Assembly: GCA_031763025.1 (NCBI GenBank)
Contig: JASSKH010000021.1
Coordinates: 6,466,611 to 6,530,610, forward strand
Origin: Macrocystis pyrifera
Taxonomy: Eukaryota; Sar; Phaeophyceae; Laminariales; Laminariaceae
DNA length: 64,000 bases
Reading direction: 5' to 3'
Shown: piece by piece, positions 23,847-35,340 of the stretch
Position numbering within the stretch: position 1 is the first letter of the stretch
How the letters are laid out: every line of letters starts with the position of its first letter
The notes under the pieces: generated by a model
What the model was told of the DNA's origin: nothing
What the model saw: only the letters and a program-made list of their open reading frames with translations
The model's database searches: none
Translations under genes and position numbers: made by a program

Positions 23847-26800
23847 TTAATTTTCTAACGGTCCTTGCTTGAGGAGGTCTCTACCCGACCCAACAGGCGA
23901 TGAAACGGGAAAAAAAACAAGACGGAACACCCTCATGGGCCACGGGTAACCAAGGAATACGATTGCAAGGCATTTTGTGGAATTCGAACGACTTTGGGTG
24001 GTTCCTCTGTTTAGGGGTCCCCGTCGGTCAAAGAGGGCTCGACCAAAACGTGCGCATTCTGACTCAGCACGCGTCCGGATCACAATCTTCTGAAAACAAC
24101 CACCGTACGAACCTCCTTGCCCACGGACCCTGCCATGGGAAGCCTCCAAGGATAAAAAGTTGACCGCCTTTTGCCTGTCTCCTCGCGCTATTGCGTCGTC
24201 TACGAGCCCAACCAAGCCTCCGCCATCGCCACCGGATGGCCCCTTCTTTAGTAACTCCGGAGACCGGTCGACAATGAGGCCGAAGTGGTCACCACAGACC
24301 ACGAGGATGGCGTCAGGGACGCTTTTAAAACAAGCCAGCATGGGACGGTCGGGCGGGGGGTAGGGGAAGGGGAAAGGTGGCGACAAAACGAGTTCGGAAA
24401 CCGTAGGGAACATCTCAGCCATCGTTCAGAATACCGGGGCTCTTACAGCGACATCTCCGTTAAAACCGTATCCGCGTTTTGGGTATAGTCCATTAAGAGT
24501 TATACTTGACAAAGAAACAAAATTGAGGGGTGAAAGGCCGGGTGGGTTTTGTTCAAACGCGAGGTTCAGAATACCGGGGCTCGTACAGCGACATCTCCGT
24601 TAAAACCGTAGCCGCGTTTTGGGTATAGTCCATTAAGAGTTATACTTGACAAAGAAATAAAATTGAGGGGTGAAAGGCCGGGTGGGTTTTGTTCAAACGC
24701 GAGGGCAAAAGGGGGGGCAAAAATTGGCGGGGGTGGGGGCCCACTCAGTGCATTTCGAGCACAACAAAGGTAGCGTACGTACAGTCAGCAGGCTCGCTAG
24801 AAAACGGGTCAGGCGGCCAATCGCTGCTCTCCAGTGAGGGGTTGTGATGGCGCGTAGCTTTTTCCGGGCTCGGCTCTCGTTGGGCTCGGCTTTCGTCTTC
24901 GGGCAGTGCGCCGAAGGAGGCAGCGGGCAGCCAGCGGGGCTACTCAGAGCGGCAGAAATCTCCCGCCACGGCCGCCGAATCGCTCGCGGCCTAACACCAC
25001 CTGCAGTCCGTCGGTAGCCACAACGCGAGAAATCTCCACCACCGGAAACGAAACGGCTGGTCGAACTCGAGGCTCGATGCCCTGGGCAGGCAGCTACAGC
25101 AAACCAAACTGCCAGCGCATGGGAAGCCTCCGTGGACGAAACGGAAGGCGACAAGAAACGCGCGCTACGGTAGAGGAGCGCACCTACTGCCTTGCGGGTC
25201 TGACGCGGGCTACAATGGGGTAGCGCATAATGGCCAAAACTGTTGTGACTGACGGTTCTCTTCGACGTCGGAACGGCCCTGTATTCCATTAGTATGATTG
25301 ATGCACACGTAAGGTCATGGGACTAGTCGCCGGGGTAAGCGCAAGTCGTTTCTGAACGTCAGTGTCGGGTAGATATGGAGTTCCTAAAGTGCGTTCAAAA
25401 CAAAAACGGTGCTAACCCCATCGCAGCACGCGTTCCAGGTCAGACCTCCCTAATCAAGAAGCCCCAGAAAATTAAGGCGCTACCCCTACCGTTGCAGCCG
25501 TCGGCTCTATATACCCCACCAAAGACCAGACGTTTGAGAAATGTTGCTACGGTCAACCTTGACCAAACACCCCTTGGCCTACGCGTAACACGAATCATAG
25601 TGTAAACTATTGGTGGGACTCAACAGCGAAATCCATGGATGGGATTCAACGGTAAAAACTATAGGTGGGACTCAACGGTATTGGGTAGTTCCTCAGGTAG
25701 GGAGTCCCGTCCGTCCGTGGGAAGTGTTTTGGTCCAGAAAGTGCAAAACGCTTATCGTAGCACGCGGCGGGCGTGGAGCTGAGCTGAGCGCCTACCTTGA
25801 GGGGAAGGCCTCGGCGCGGCGACGCATGGCAAATGTCGGCCCTCCACCTTCTGGCAGTCTCTGCCACCGCTCCATGTACACGTGTTGGTCGAACGCGTCC
25901 TGCTTTCGGGTGGACAGCCAAAAAAAAAGCGAGAACGAACACCAACATGGGGCGGGGGCGTTTCGAATGGGACAGTGAAGAAAAAACGAACAAGAGTCAA
26001 AGCGCGAGGGAGCGAGGGGAGGGAGGAGGGTCAGATGGGACAGGGAACCAAAAGCGAATAAACAACAAACCGGGGGATACGACTGCAGAAGGCGGAATTG
26101 ATGCCAACACGTGGGAGACACGCAGGGAGGTTTATGATGTAGCGGCCTATCACGAAGCCGCGGTGGCAGCGCCAACGACTGATCGCCCGAACCGCGCGAA
26201 GGCATTTTTCCCTCTCTCGCAAGGGCGATCCAAGCGGCGGCACGGCCTGCCAAACCGCACGCAGGAATCCTCTTGACGCGAAACAAGCTTTCCCGCACGG
26301 TCCACGGTGTCACCAGAACGATGCCACAATAAAGAAATCCCCGTGCGAGCTTCGGCCTGCGCGCCGCCTTTCGCGCCGACGCATTTCTCGCTCAGCTGCC
26401 GAAACAAAATCATCTCGACCGAAAAACGCGCGCTAAACCCCGATACCTGCCGCGTCGCGCTTCGCACAAACGGCAGCCTCCACCGACCTTCGCAAAGCCC
26501 CACTCCCTCCACGTGTTACCGCCAGGTCCCATCTCCACTCTCCACTTGTTGGGCCGAGGGCGTGCCCTTCCTACGTAATTCCAGTCAACGGCGTGATGTC
26601 GAGTAGCCACCAGTCCGCCGGAGTCCGTCTCTCCGGACCCACCTCTGCCTCCACCTCCACTGCTACCGTCGCCTTGGCCGCTGCCACCATCGCCCTCATC
26701 CCCGCCAATCCCACCGCTTTTGCAAACACTGACGCCGCCCCCGCTCCCGGCGGGAGCGAGCGGACAACCCGGAGACCCCTCGAAGCGTGCGTCGCTGCCG

Positions 26801-28127
26801 TCACGCGATCCGGAGCGTAAATGAGAAGGCACGACGCGGGTGTAACCAGCAAATGCGTGTCTGCGAGCGAACAGACGGAGCTCCAGGTTCTGGGCGTCCA
26901 GAGGGGTCGGGGCCGGAAGTCGCAAAACGCGGGTGGGTGTATCGAAAAGCAATAGTGTTGTGGCTAGGAACCCGCGCAAGGAGGGTATTTGCAATTGTCC
27001 TTAACTTAAGTGCGTTGGTGGGACGTATATACCAAACCCAACCGAATAAAATATGTGTTTTTTTTATTTCGATTGTACCCGGTATAACAAGCGTTACGGC
27101 GTTCGGCGGACGCTTCACGCAACTCGAAAGGCGTCCCTTTTTTTTACGGTGCCGTCAAAGCTAGAAAGTCGCATTCGTTCGAAATTAATTGGAAGGGGTG
27201 TGTGGAGGGAGCGGGCATGGTCACTGCAGCTTCGTATGGTTAATCGATCACGAGAGTAAGGGGGACGTTGCGATTTGGAAGGGTGTGCGGAGCAGGGGGG
27301 GGGGGTACTCATTGTCATGCATGGCCGTAGTCGTATGACCACAGACCCTCGCATCCCTACAATGCCGGGACGGAGCGCGTCCGGTTTTCACCGACCAGGC
27401 AGACATTGCTTGCACCAAGCGCGAAGCGCCGTGAGGTGTTGAGCAGGGGGGGAGGGGGGGGGGGCGGGGGGGGTGAAGCGGTTTGGGTTGGTCGAACGCT
27501 ACAGGGACGACCGGACCAACAGGAGTGACGGATATATGTGTGTATTGCTCGGCAAGTCGCATGGTGGGAGGCACGAGGGAGATAGGGCGGTATCGCTGTA
27601 GTATTGTTTGGTTCGTCGGCGGCTACGAGCACCAGCCACGGGATCAGCGGGCGGGGAGGGTGCACCATGAAGATTTAACGACTGCAGCGACATTCATTGG
27701 TCAAGAGCCGCACAAAGTAATCAGGACCGTCAGTTTCCCCTCCCTCTTTATCTCCCTCATGGACAGCGCCATCAACGAATGCATCACCACCCCCGCCTCC
27801 CTTCCCGGAGCCACATACGTCTTGCCATGCGCACCGTCATGGTATCGAAGCCCTGGTGGTGTCCAAGCATAGCGGCACCCTCCTTCGGAATCCGCATGTC
27901 GATAAATAAGGAACGAGTCTGTAGGTTGAAAGTGGTTTCACCGTCTTGGGAGACGTCGTCAGAGTGGGTCCACCCCCCCACGAAGAGCGGCCTCCTCCAG
28001 GCGCCCGCGATTTCCACGGCGCAGTCGGTTCCCTGCACAGAAGGGGGTGGTCGTGGTTCGTGCGCGGCGGTGGTGGGTCGGGGAGGAGTGGAGTTACATG
28101 AGAGAAGTTGGAGCTCGAAAGAGCCAT
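23847..28127 (-). CDS. Spliced host gene, conserved-looking protein of unknown function
   Basis: Proposed exons on the minus strand, in transcript order: 28127-28098 (start MALSSSNFSH), 28032-27835, 26889-26488, 25899-25796, and 24321 to a 3' limit no lower than 23847. Donor/acceptor pairs are GT/AG, and the coding phase matches at all four junctions (0, 0, 0, then 2). Key segments in order are GAWRRPLFVGGWTHSDD, TTFNLQTRSLFIDMRIP, GFDTMT joined to NLELRLFARRHAFAGYT, a Gly/Ser-rich insert, ATRHHAVDWNYVG, RPRPNKWRVEM, NTWREWGFAK joined to DAFDQHVYMERWQRLPEG, then DAILVVCGDHFGLIVDR and LSLEASHGRV. This looks like one compact globular domain with a low-complexity loop. I do not recognise a named family; a lipocalin-like barrel is only a guess. 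The first exon is the least certain: an unspliced start at 28137 or 28146 is possible. The C terminus after LEASHGRV is also unsure, because the frame then runs into repeat-like DNA. Confidence 0.65.
24424..24703. repeat. Perfect-period tandem duplication, 2 x 140 bp, in an intron
   Basis: Unit 1 spans 24424-24563 and unit 2 spans 24564-24703, both beginning GTTCAGAATACCGGGGCTC. I count three differences: T/G near 24443 of unit 1, T/G near 24471, and C/T near 24518. It lies in the third long intron (24322-25795) of the spliced gene, about 100 bp upstream of the last acceptor. It is also just 5' of an in-frame ATG at 24422, which could mislead an ab initio gene finder. Confidence 0.9.
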
Positions 28128-30218
28128 TTGAGGTCATGGGAGACACTGGAGCTCGTGAGAGACGCGCGAGGCGTCGGAGCCCTGCATATACTTTGAAACT
28201 TTCGTTGCATGACTGTTTGGTCGGGTCTCTGCCTGTGCTGCTGAACTACGCGATGCCCGCCCGCTCCGGCCGCACGGGGAGGTCCTTGCTGACGAAATAC
28301 CACCTTCTGTCCCCATTGAAGCTTGGGTTGTTCGTCACGACTAGTTAACGTGACGGAGCCATGGCCTCTTGGATGCGGTTCATTTTTCTCAACCATGAAG
28401 CCGGGGAACGCGCGCTTCGACGCCGGATGCTATTGCCATCGCACCAAAACACGGGCGTCGTACCGCAAGCAAACAAGCGGGGGATATAATAACCAGTCCG
28501 TAGCAGATGGGTTCGAGCTTATGATATACGGGTGTAACTACAAACGGTTCTATAGTTGCGGTTTGCCGGCTGACCGCCAGAGCCCAAGAGCTGCACCATC
28601 TAATATCACCACCAACATTGTTGAATACACGTGCTTCGTGTAGACGTACTGAGCAGTACGAAGTACCAAGGCGTTAGAGAGTATCGAGTTCCATTCGAGC
28701 TAGCGTTAGGGAATGATACAGCAATGCATGACGCATCCATCGATCCACCCACCCACTCGTCTACCCGTCCACCTACCCATCAACCCACCCACCTACCCAC
28801 CCAACCATCATTCCATCTATCCACCTGCCCGCCGACGTTTCCAATTAGGCCCCTCGTCTGGGTGCAAGTAGGTATTGATAGATACAGCGAGCGGGCAAAT
28901 AATATGTTGGAGGCGACAGCCTTATTGTTCTACTGTAGGTACCATAATACGGCAATAGCTAGCCACAACTACGATTTACACGGCAGCCGAAAAAACAGGG
29001 CCCCTTCTGGAGCTGATCGGAGCCGTAGATCTTATCGGAAATCTGGAGGCAAAGATCCGTACCGTCCGACCCAAACTCTCTGTCGATAAAATCCCAAATC
29101 GTGTTATTGCCATGCCTTCCACCAGCACACACGGTTGACGGCAGATACAAGTCTCCACCAGCGTGAGTTTCTAGCGAGAGTGAGTCTAACCCTATCACAA
29201 TTTGCACTATTATTTAGCGCGTATGCAGCGCTCGTACTCGCACCGTACTCCTACGACTACAAGTGTAAAGTACTCGTGCTCGTACTCGTTCGTACCAGCA
29301 TGATACGAGTGTTCGAGTACGAGTAACCCAATCCAAGAAGGTTTTTTACAACGATGTCTAGACGACACCGCCTCGTCACGTATACAGGACGCACACACCA
29401 AGCTAAGTTAAAGCGTGGAGACCATTATTTTCATTCAGTGGTCGTGGCCGACGCCAAGCGAGTCGGCGGTTGGTTGGTTCAATTCCGAGATCCACGGTCG
29501 TTCGTGAAGCTGAGACGCGTGTTGGTCAGCAGGTGCGTGGACAATAAGCTCGGAAACGCACTCGGTTCCAAGTAAAAAGGGGAATAAGCTCTTTGGCCGA
29601 ACAAAGCTACGTTTCTTCCAGGCTACTCCCACGACAAGCGTGTGACAGCGAGACGCGAAACGAAAGCGCCCCGCCCCCTCTGTTCTGCCATCTCCCTGGC
29701 TATGCACGCTAACACCAGTGACAGCGCCCTCTCCCATCTTGTACTGCGTTGCCTGTGTACCACGTCGCGAATCATCTAGTCGCAGACGGTATTTCAATTC
29801 CAATGCACACCGACAGTAGCAGAGATTGTCTGGCATGTTCTAGTACTGCCAGCGCAAAACATCTCATCGCCGACGAGCACGCAGGGATCCCCTTGCACAC
29901 CACAGAGGGGCTCGGTGCGGGCAGAGCTCGTGGGGTTCCATGCGCGTTGCGGTGGGTGTGTCCATCAAACGAGATCCTTTGTGTACTCGGTACTCGTACA
30001 AATCTCGAAATCGGCGTTGAGGGTTTCCGCTCCTTTCGAAGAGGGCTGCCTGCAGGGCTTCCGTGAGCTAATTTTAAATGAAGGATGACGGAATCGACTT
30101 TCGCTCGTCCGGAAAAAAGGCCACGGCCTTCGACGGCGACACAGGCAAGCTTATGCCGTAGCCCTTGTTGTTCGCGGCGCTTTGGGTCGTTCTCCAACAG
30201 CATCTCCTGTTTCATACT
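28128..30218. other. Intergenic stretch with simple repeats
   Basis: No supported gene. Contains a CCAC/CCTA-rich microsatellite at about 28740-28835 and an imperfect inverted repeat of TACTCG words at about 29255-29326 (TACTCGTGCTCGTACTCG against its complement). Open frames of up to about 170 codons on both strands carry no motif. Confidence 0.5.
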
Positions 30219-30327
30219 ATTACAGGGGACCATAGTAAATAGGACCAAATATTGCTTGTAAGAATAGGTAAACATATAGCTTTTTTATGTATACCCTAGG
30301 GCCTGTTAACTATGGACCCCTGTGATA
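30219..30327. mobile_element. MITE-2 copy b
   Basis: Left end ATTACAGGGGACCATAGTAA. The right end is the complement of TATCACAGGGGTCCATAGTT. The unit is about 109 bp with an AT-rich middle that also matches copy c (AATAGGTAAA, TTTATGTATACC). Non-coding. Confidence 0.7.
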
Positions 30328-30778
30328 AACCCTAGGTGAAACCGTTTCAAGGATCGGTCGACGTTCTAGCAGATTAGTTCCTGGAATGAAAAAACCTGGA
30401 ATACAGAAAGCAGTTCCATGGGAATATTCGAAAACCCAAGGGGGCGTCACTCAGGAACAAACATCACATCAGGAGTACCATACCTAGTACCCGGTACAGA
30501 CGCACAGGAACGTTGAAAAACGCAGTACCTAGTACGAGACAGCGGCTGTAACCCTAAACCCAGTAGCTCAATTGAGAGTTAATATTTTTTGGCTCGACCA
30601 TCGGACCAAACACGCATACGGTACATGAGAAAAAGAAACCCCAAGTGGTGTTGGGCACCCTCCACCTCACCGAAGAATTTGAGTTTGGCCCAAAAGCCGC
30701 GTGCAGCAGTACGTACAAGACACCCACTTAAAAAAACGGCAGCAAAGGATAGCAAGGAAGAGGTTTGCAGGAACATGA

Positions 30779-31125
30779 GATATTCTGGAGCCGTAGAACG
30801 CACTTTTACCCCGATAAGATCAAACAGCCTGGCGATCCAGAATTCCTGTGCCCTGGACGCGTTCTTCAGGTATATATTCGTGCTTTGTGCTCGTACAAGT
30901 ACTGCTGCTGCAAGCTGTAACCTGGTACATGCCGTATCACTCGCTTTCCTCACGTATGTGCCTGACCAAAATGACACCAACTCGCCCACTGAAGCCACGC
31001 CGCGTACTATTTCCCCGATGAGATCACTAGCCCGGTGAGCGAGCCATCCTCGTGTCCTGTGCGCGTGCTTTAGATCCACTCTTTCGTACTGCTGCTGTAC
31101 GCTGTAACCTGGTATGTAGGCATAT
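30779..31125. repeat. Diverged direct duplication, step about 205 bp
   Basis: The segment from about 30779 to 30935 (CCCCGATAAGATCAAACAGC, later TACTGCTGCTGC then CTGTAACCTGGTA) recurs from about 30983 to 31123 (CCCCGATGAGATCACTAGCC, later TACTGCTGCTGTACGCTGTA). A related phrase, ACTCGCC(T/C)...GAAGCCACGC, occurs again near 33390. A 188-codon minus-strand frame spans both units, but I see no domain in it. Confidence 0.45.
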
Positions 31126-31819
31126 TTATGATTGGTCACGAGCAACCTCAGCCCTTCTAGAGCGAGCCTTAGCGCGGAGTGGAAAACTCTAACTTTGCAC
31201 TGGAGTTCGGTGCCCCGGACACTAATCCGTTCGGCTCGGCGGCTCGCCCTCGCTTTCTCGGCCTCCGCCGCGCCTTTCCCACCGCACGCGCTCGGAGGCG
31301 GCCCCGAGATCGACGAGCGCGGCCGCGTCGAACCTCGCTCTCTGTGATAGATCCTGGGGAGAAGGTTCGGTACTACTAACGGCTGCTGGAGATTGACGGT
31401 CCTATTCAGAGAAAATGTCTCGAAGCTCCGCTTCGTCGTAGATTGCCGTCTAGTTACAGGAGTATTACCGAGTGCATCACAACACTTCGGCCTAGAATGT
31501 TTAGTTTGTTGTGCTCACACTCGCACTCGTACCATACATGTATAGCGGCACAGCACGAGAGTACGAAAAGCTGGTCTCTGCGTCGCTTCGATTTTCCACC
31601 CTTGTGGATTACCTTCGATCCTGTCCGCCGAGCCAGACCCTCAGAGGTTTTTACAGTGTACTGCTGTGAATTGTTTTCAGTGTTGCAAACGTACCGGCTT
31701 TTGATTCTGAAATTTCGATACTCCTGCAAAGATACCCTACACTGCTGATGTGTTGCACATATGATCAGTGAAGGATTTTGGGCGGACAAATCTCGAGGTA
31801 CTACTGAAGTATTTCAGGG

Positions 31820-32210
31820 TCGACAATGCTCATACTGCGAGTACTGGCAATGTTGAATTCTTCGATACTGCCTATCCATACTGCGAGTCCTCGCTTCGAT
31901 TTTCATCCTTCTTTGCGGTTCGGCGGACGATCCTTAACATGTACATACTGCGAGTATACCGACAGCACTTCACAGGTTTCGATGCTCATGCTGTATGTAC
32001 TGGCAGTTACATCGTTGTTCAATACTGCCCATTCATACTGCGAGTACTGGCAGCAGTTTAGATATGCACTGGCAGCAGTATGTGCGCACTGCGGATATAT
32101 ACTGTCTGAACTCCGAGTATTTCGGGGTTCAGTACTGCGCGTACTGCCGGTACTCGCAGTAGTTTTGTAGGATACTGAGAGTATTGGCAATATTTTGGAG
32201 TCAGCGTGCT
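31820..32210. repeat. Degenerate satellite of TACTGCGAGTACTGGCA units
   Basis: The word ATACTGCGAGTA recurs near 31834, 31880, 31946 and 32036, with weaker variants until about 32180. It is often followed by CTGGCAGCAGT or CTGGCAATGTT. Spacing is irregular, so this is an old, scrambled tandem array. Plus-strand frames read recurrent CEY-type peptides, which I treat as a by-product. Confidence 0.6.
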
Positions 32211-33182
32211 GGAGTGGCGTGGGGTGGAGCGAAGTGGAGTAGGGTACACGTATAGTCTAAAATGCACACTCTACTGTAGTACAACAGGTGTGTAGAAGTC
32301 GCAGAAATTTGGGAGGAAACTGCCTGAGAGCATCAGCAACATTATGGACTTATCCACCGGGGACGTACCGTCTAAAATACAGCAGTGCCGCGAGTACTCG
32401 CAGCACTAGTATCCGAAGTGTACCCTTAATACACCTAGGAAGTGTGCTCCGAGCATGACGTACACTGGGATGGGCATGCATTTGTGCACTGTTGTGTGCC
32501 TGGTTGCGTGCGCCGCTTTTGGTTCCATATCCAAAAGAACCGGTAATCAAATGAGCTGCATCCGAAGAGAGCCCTGGCCGTACATTTCCAGACTGTCCAC
32601 GAATACTACAAATTCTGACTGCTGATGAGTCCTGTTGAGATTCAAGCACAAAGCAGTGTGTAGAACAGATATGGGTGGGAGCTTGTAATATTGATAGCAT
32701 ATGCTACTGCTGTTGTGGGTATTGTAGACAAGTGCGACCCAGAGTCGGAGACGAGGCTGACGACGGATAGACAAGAACTGAAGATAAGTAAAACAACTTG
32801 ACAAACATAGCTGAATATCGTAAACCACTCGATCTAATCCATTTGGCTGGAATATCCGAAGAACTGAGATTAGAACTCTCCCAAACCAGAGTACCAGGTG
32901 GGAGATGAATACGACTGCAGATGAAAGTCAGAGAAAGGAAGGAGCCTGTGACTGAGGGTGATTCCATGGCATCGGATTCACTCATGACGTAAAAAAATGT
33001 GTACGTGGTACCTGGTATATACTTCTACGAGTACATTATGTTCGATTATGTCACTTACGTAGCCTTCTGAAACACTCGACATTGAGGTGGTCCTGTAGTG
33101 TGACACTGCTCAGTAACAGCAGCAGCACATTCTTTCGACCCCGAGGTTCGTACCTGGTGGTAATAATTACTGCTACTATTAA

Positions 33183-33297
33183 TAATCGGGGGACCATAGT
33201 CAATAGGACCAACTATTGTTCGTAATAATAGGTAAATATTTAGGTTTTTATGTATACCATAGGTCCTACCAGTATTAACTATGGACCCCCCTAATAG
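33183..33297. mobile_element. MITE-2 copy c
   Basis: Left end AATCGGGGGACCATAGTCAA. The right end is the complement of TATTAGGGGGGTCCATAGTT. The unit is about 115 bp and close to copy b in its interior. Non-coding. Confidence 0.7.
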
Positions 33298-33557
33298 TAC
33301 GAATTGAAGAGACTCGGGGTAAAATTTCTATCCGGAGCACCGGCACCCACGCGGAGCCCATGTATGTCCGACCCGTATTGCACAAACTCGCCTGCCGAAG
33401 CCACGCGGCGAACGCCTCGTGAGTATCACCGCGGGCCTTGTGGAAATGCGGCAGCTCCTCCTCGGCGAACGGGAAGCGAGGCGCTCGATACCACCGCGAC
33501 GAGACGCCTCCTCCGGTGAGGATGTGCGACTGCTTGTCTGACCAGTTCAAAAGTGAA

Positions 33558-33559
33558 GA

Positions 33560-33594
<35 letters not shown>
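33558..33594. repeat. CTG/CAG trinucleotide run, about 12 units
   Basis: An uninterrupted run of GCTGCTG... Minus-strand frames read poly-Gln or poly-Ala, and plus-strand frames read poly-Leu, poly-Cys or poly-Ala. No surrounding exon is convincing. Confidence 0.85.
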
Positions 33595-33596
<2 letters not shown>

Positions 33597-33854
33597 GAGG
33601 TTGTGTTCATGGCTCTCCGTCCCTCTTTCCCGCTCTTTGCCACCACGCAACGTTGCACTTGGTGGTGTTCCCCGTCCGCCCCGAAGTATATCATCCTGTC
33701 GACGATGGGTCTACCCCTTTGCCCGACCCGCCTCCTGTTGGGTCGACTCCTCCCATTCTCTATTTGAACTGGAGGGTTTCAACACCATGCAATGCTTGTT
33801 TTACCCGGGATGATCGGTCATGCTTTCTGGTAGAGTGGCAATGTAATGTTGGGG

Positions 33855-34495
33855 GTTGGGGCCTGAAAACTCGTACTATCATGCTTTGTCCACTACTGCA
33901 CGGCACAGCGCCTGCTGCAGCAGAAGCGCCTGACGGCAGATGGAAGCTGTCGATGGAGTAAGAACCTGCCGACCGCGCAGCAAGCAGCTGGCTGCTGCGA
34001 CACGCAGCAAGCACGCTGCCCAATCGTGTGATGCCACCGGACAACCCCGAGACTGGAGACACAGCAGCAAGCAGCAGTAAGTACAGGAAGAAGAGTGCGA
34101 TGGCAAGCTCGACAAGCGGTTGCGAGCGAGAACCAAAAATAACTTACAAAAACGTATAAACGAGAGGCTGAGTCACCTCAACACCCCGACCGCAAGCATA
34201 TGCATCTGATTGTTGAAACTCATACGATCACAGGGACTAGCTACCGTATGTCGTTGCTGCTGTTATCATTGCAGCGTGTGTGCTGCTATTGCCGTAAAGA
34301 AAGAGCGCCTACTCCCCGAAATCCGAACATCGATTGGCAAGAAGAGACGAGGCAGGCAAGGGCTTTCGGGAGAGCGTGGCAGGATTGTAAGGACCGTTCG
34401 GGCATAAATATGAAGACTAAACGGTCGTTACATTATAATGGCACGTACGTATCATTCGGCGTCGTCGTGGATGGCCGGGGTCTTTCATAAACCCA
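33855..34495 (+). repeat. Dispersed repeat, arm A of a large inverted pair
   Basis: This segment is homologous, in opposite orientation, to about 39060-39830. Shared landmarks are GGGGCCTGAAA near 33858, ATCGTGTGATGCCACCGGAC near 34023, AAGAAGAGTGCGATGGCAA near 34090, ACGTATAAACGAGAGGC near 34153, AAAGAGCGCCTACTCC near 34300 and GTATCATTCGGCGTCG near 34448. The best frame, MMPPDNPETGD onwards, is shared with arm B but broken here by stops. Its nature (element or host duplication) is unknown. Confidence 0.7.
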
Positions 34496-34566
34496 GGGGA
34501 GCCGCTGGCCTATATCTTTGACAAGTGTGGTGAGCTTAAGCTTTATTTTTACCAATCCGCCGGAGG

Positions 34567-34568
<2 letters not shown>

Positions 34569-34599
<31 letters not shown>
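34569..34599 (+). repeat. Poly-A run of 31 bases
   Basis: A run of 31 A follows CGGAGGAT. It could be the tail of a retroposed sequence on the plus strand, but I see no upstream body with Pol III boxes or coding sequence and no flanking duplication. Confidence 0.8.
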
Positions 34600-34601
<2 letters not shown>

Positions 34602-34959
34602 ACAAGGACTTACATATAGAATACGCGCATTCGGTTTATCGCAATAATACTTGTAAAAATCGGTAAAAATGGAATATAGACGAGACGTATTACGCAGCTT
34701 GCAAAGTTGAGTATCAACAATTTAATCAGTCGAACTCACAGCTGACGTATTTCAAAATTTATAAAAAAATAATAAATATCCCACACATGCTCCAACGAAT
34801 TACTATTATTATTATTATAATGCTTGCCTTCGGGCAAAATAGTGTAGATAGATGCCGTTCAAATATAAACCAAATATCCTTCCTTAAATCAGTAGTATCC
34901 CTCATACGCTTCTCTTCCTATCGTTTCCAAATTCCGCTTTGAGGTGACTTAGGGCCACT

Positions 34960-35120
34960 CCTGACGAAAAAAAAAATCACGATTCGTGAGATTTTTGTCG
35001 TGAATCGTGATTTTTTTGTCGTGAATTTTTTTGTCGTGAATCACGACAAAAAAATCACGATTCATGACGCCAATTTTTTTCAGCTTTTCCCTAAAAAAAA
35101 CAAAATCACGATTCGTGACA
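34960..35120. repeat. ATCACGATTCGTGA palindrome cluster
   Basis: At least five copies of TCACGA(A/T)TCGTGA or half-sites lie between A- and T-runs, on both strands. The related right-side piece AATCACGAATCGTGATT is at 38626-38642. It forms the subterminal region of the TIR pair described above. Confidence 0.65.
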
Positions 35121-35340
35121 TTTGTCGAGTCTCAAAATACGCCTGATCAAGGCACTACGCAACCCACGTGCACCAACCGTATCCGATGGTCGGCATAGGG
35201 GCATGGCAGACTCTGCTTCGTATGCCGCTTGTGGACAACGGGCGGCTACCCGAAGACACCCCTGGGCGCGGGCTAACGAGGAGGTTGTGGCCTCGAAATT
35301 TCCAGTAGGAGGAGCCACTGCTGGAAGACAAACGCGAAAA

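Noticed and set aside
24422..24703. Duplicated promoter upstream of an ATG at 24422
   Set aside because: The ATG lies just upstream of the last exon. Splice phase places the duplication inside an intron of the larger gene, so a promoter role is not needed.
33426..33961. Overlapping frames with poly-Ala, poly-Leu or poly-Cys
   Set aside because: All stem from the CTG run at 33558-33594. None has a domain outside it.
34569..34599. Poly-A as the tail of a SINE or processed pseudogene
   Set aside because: No recognisable body upstream and no flanking duplication.
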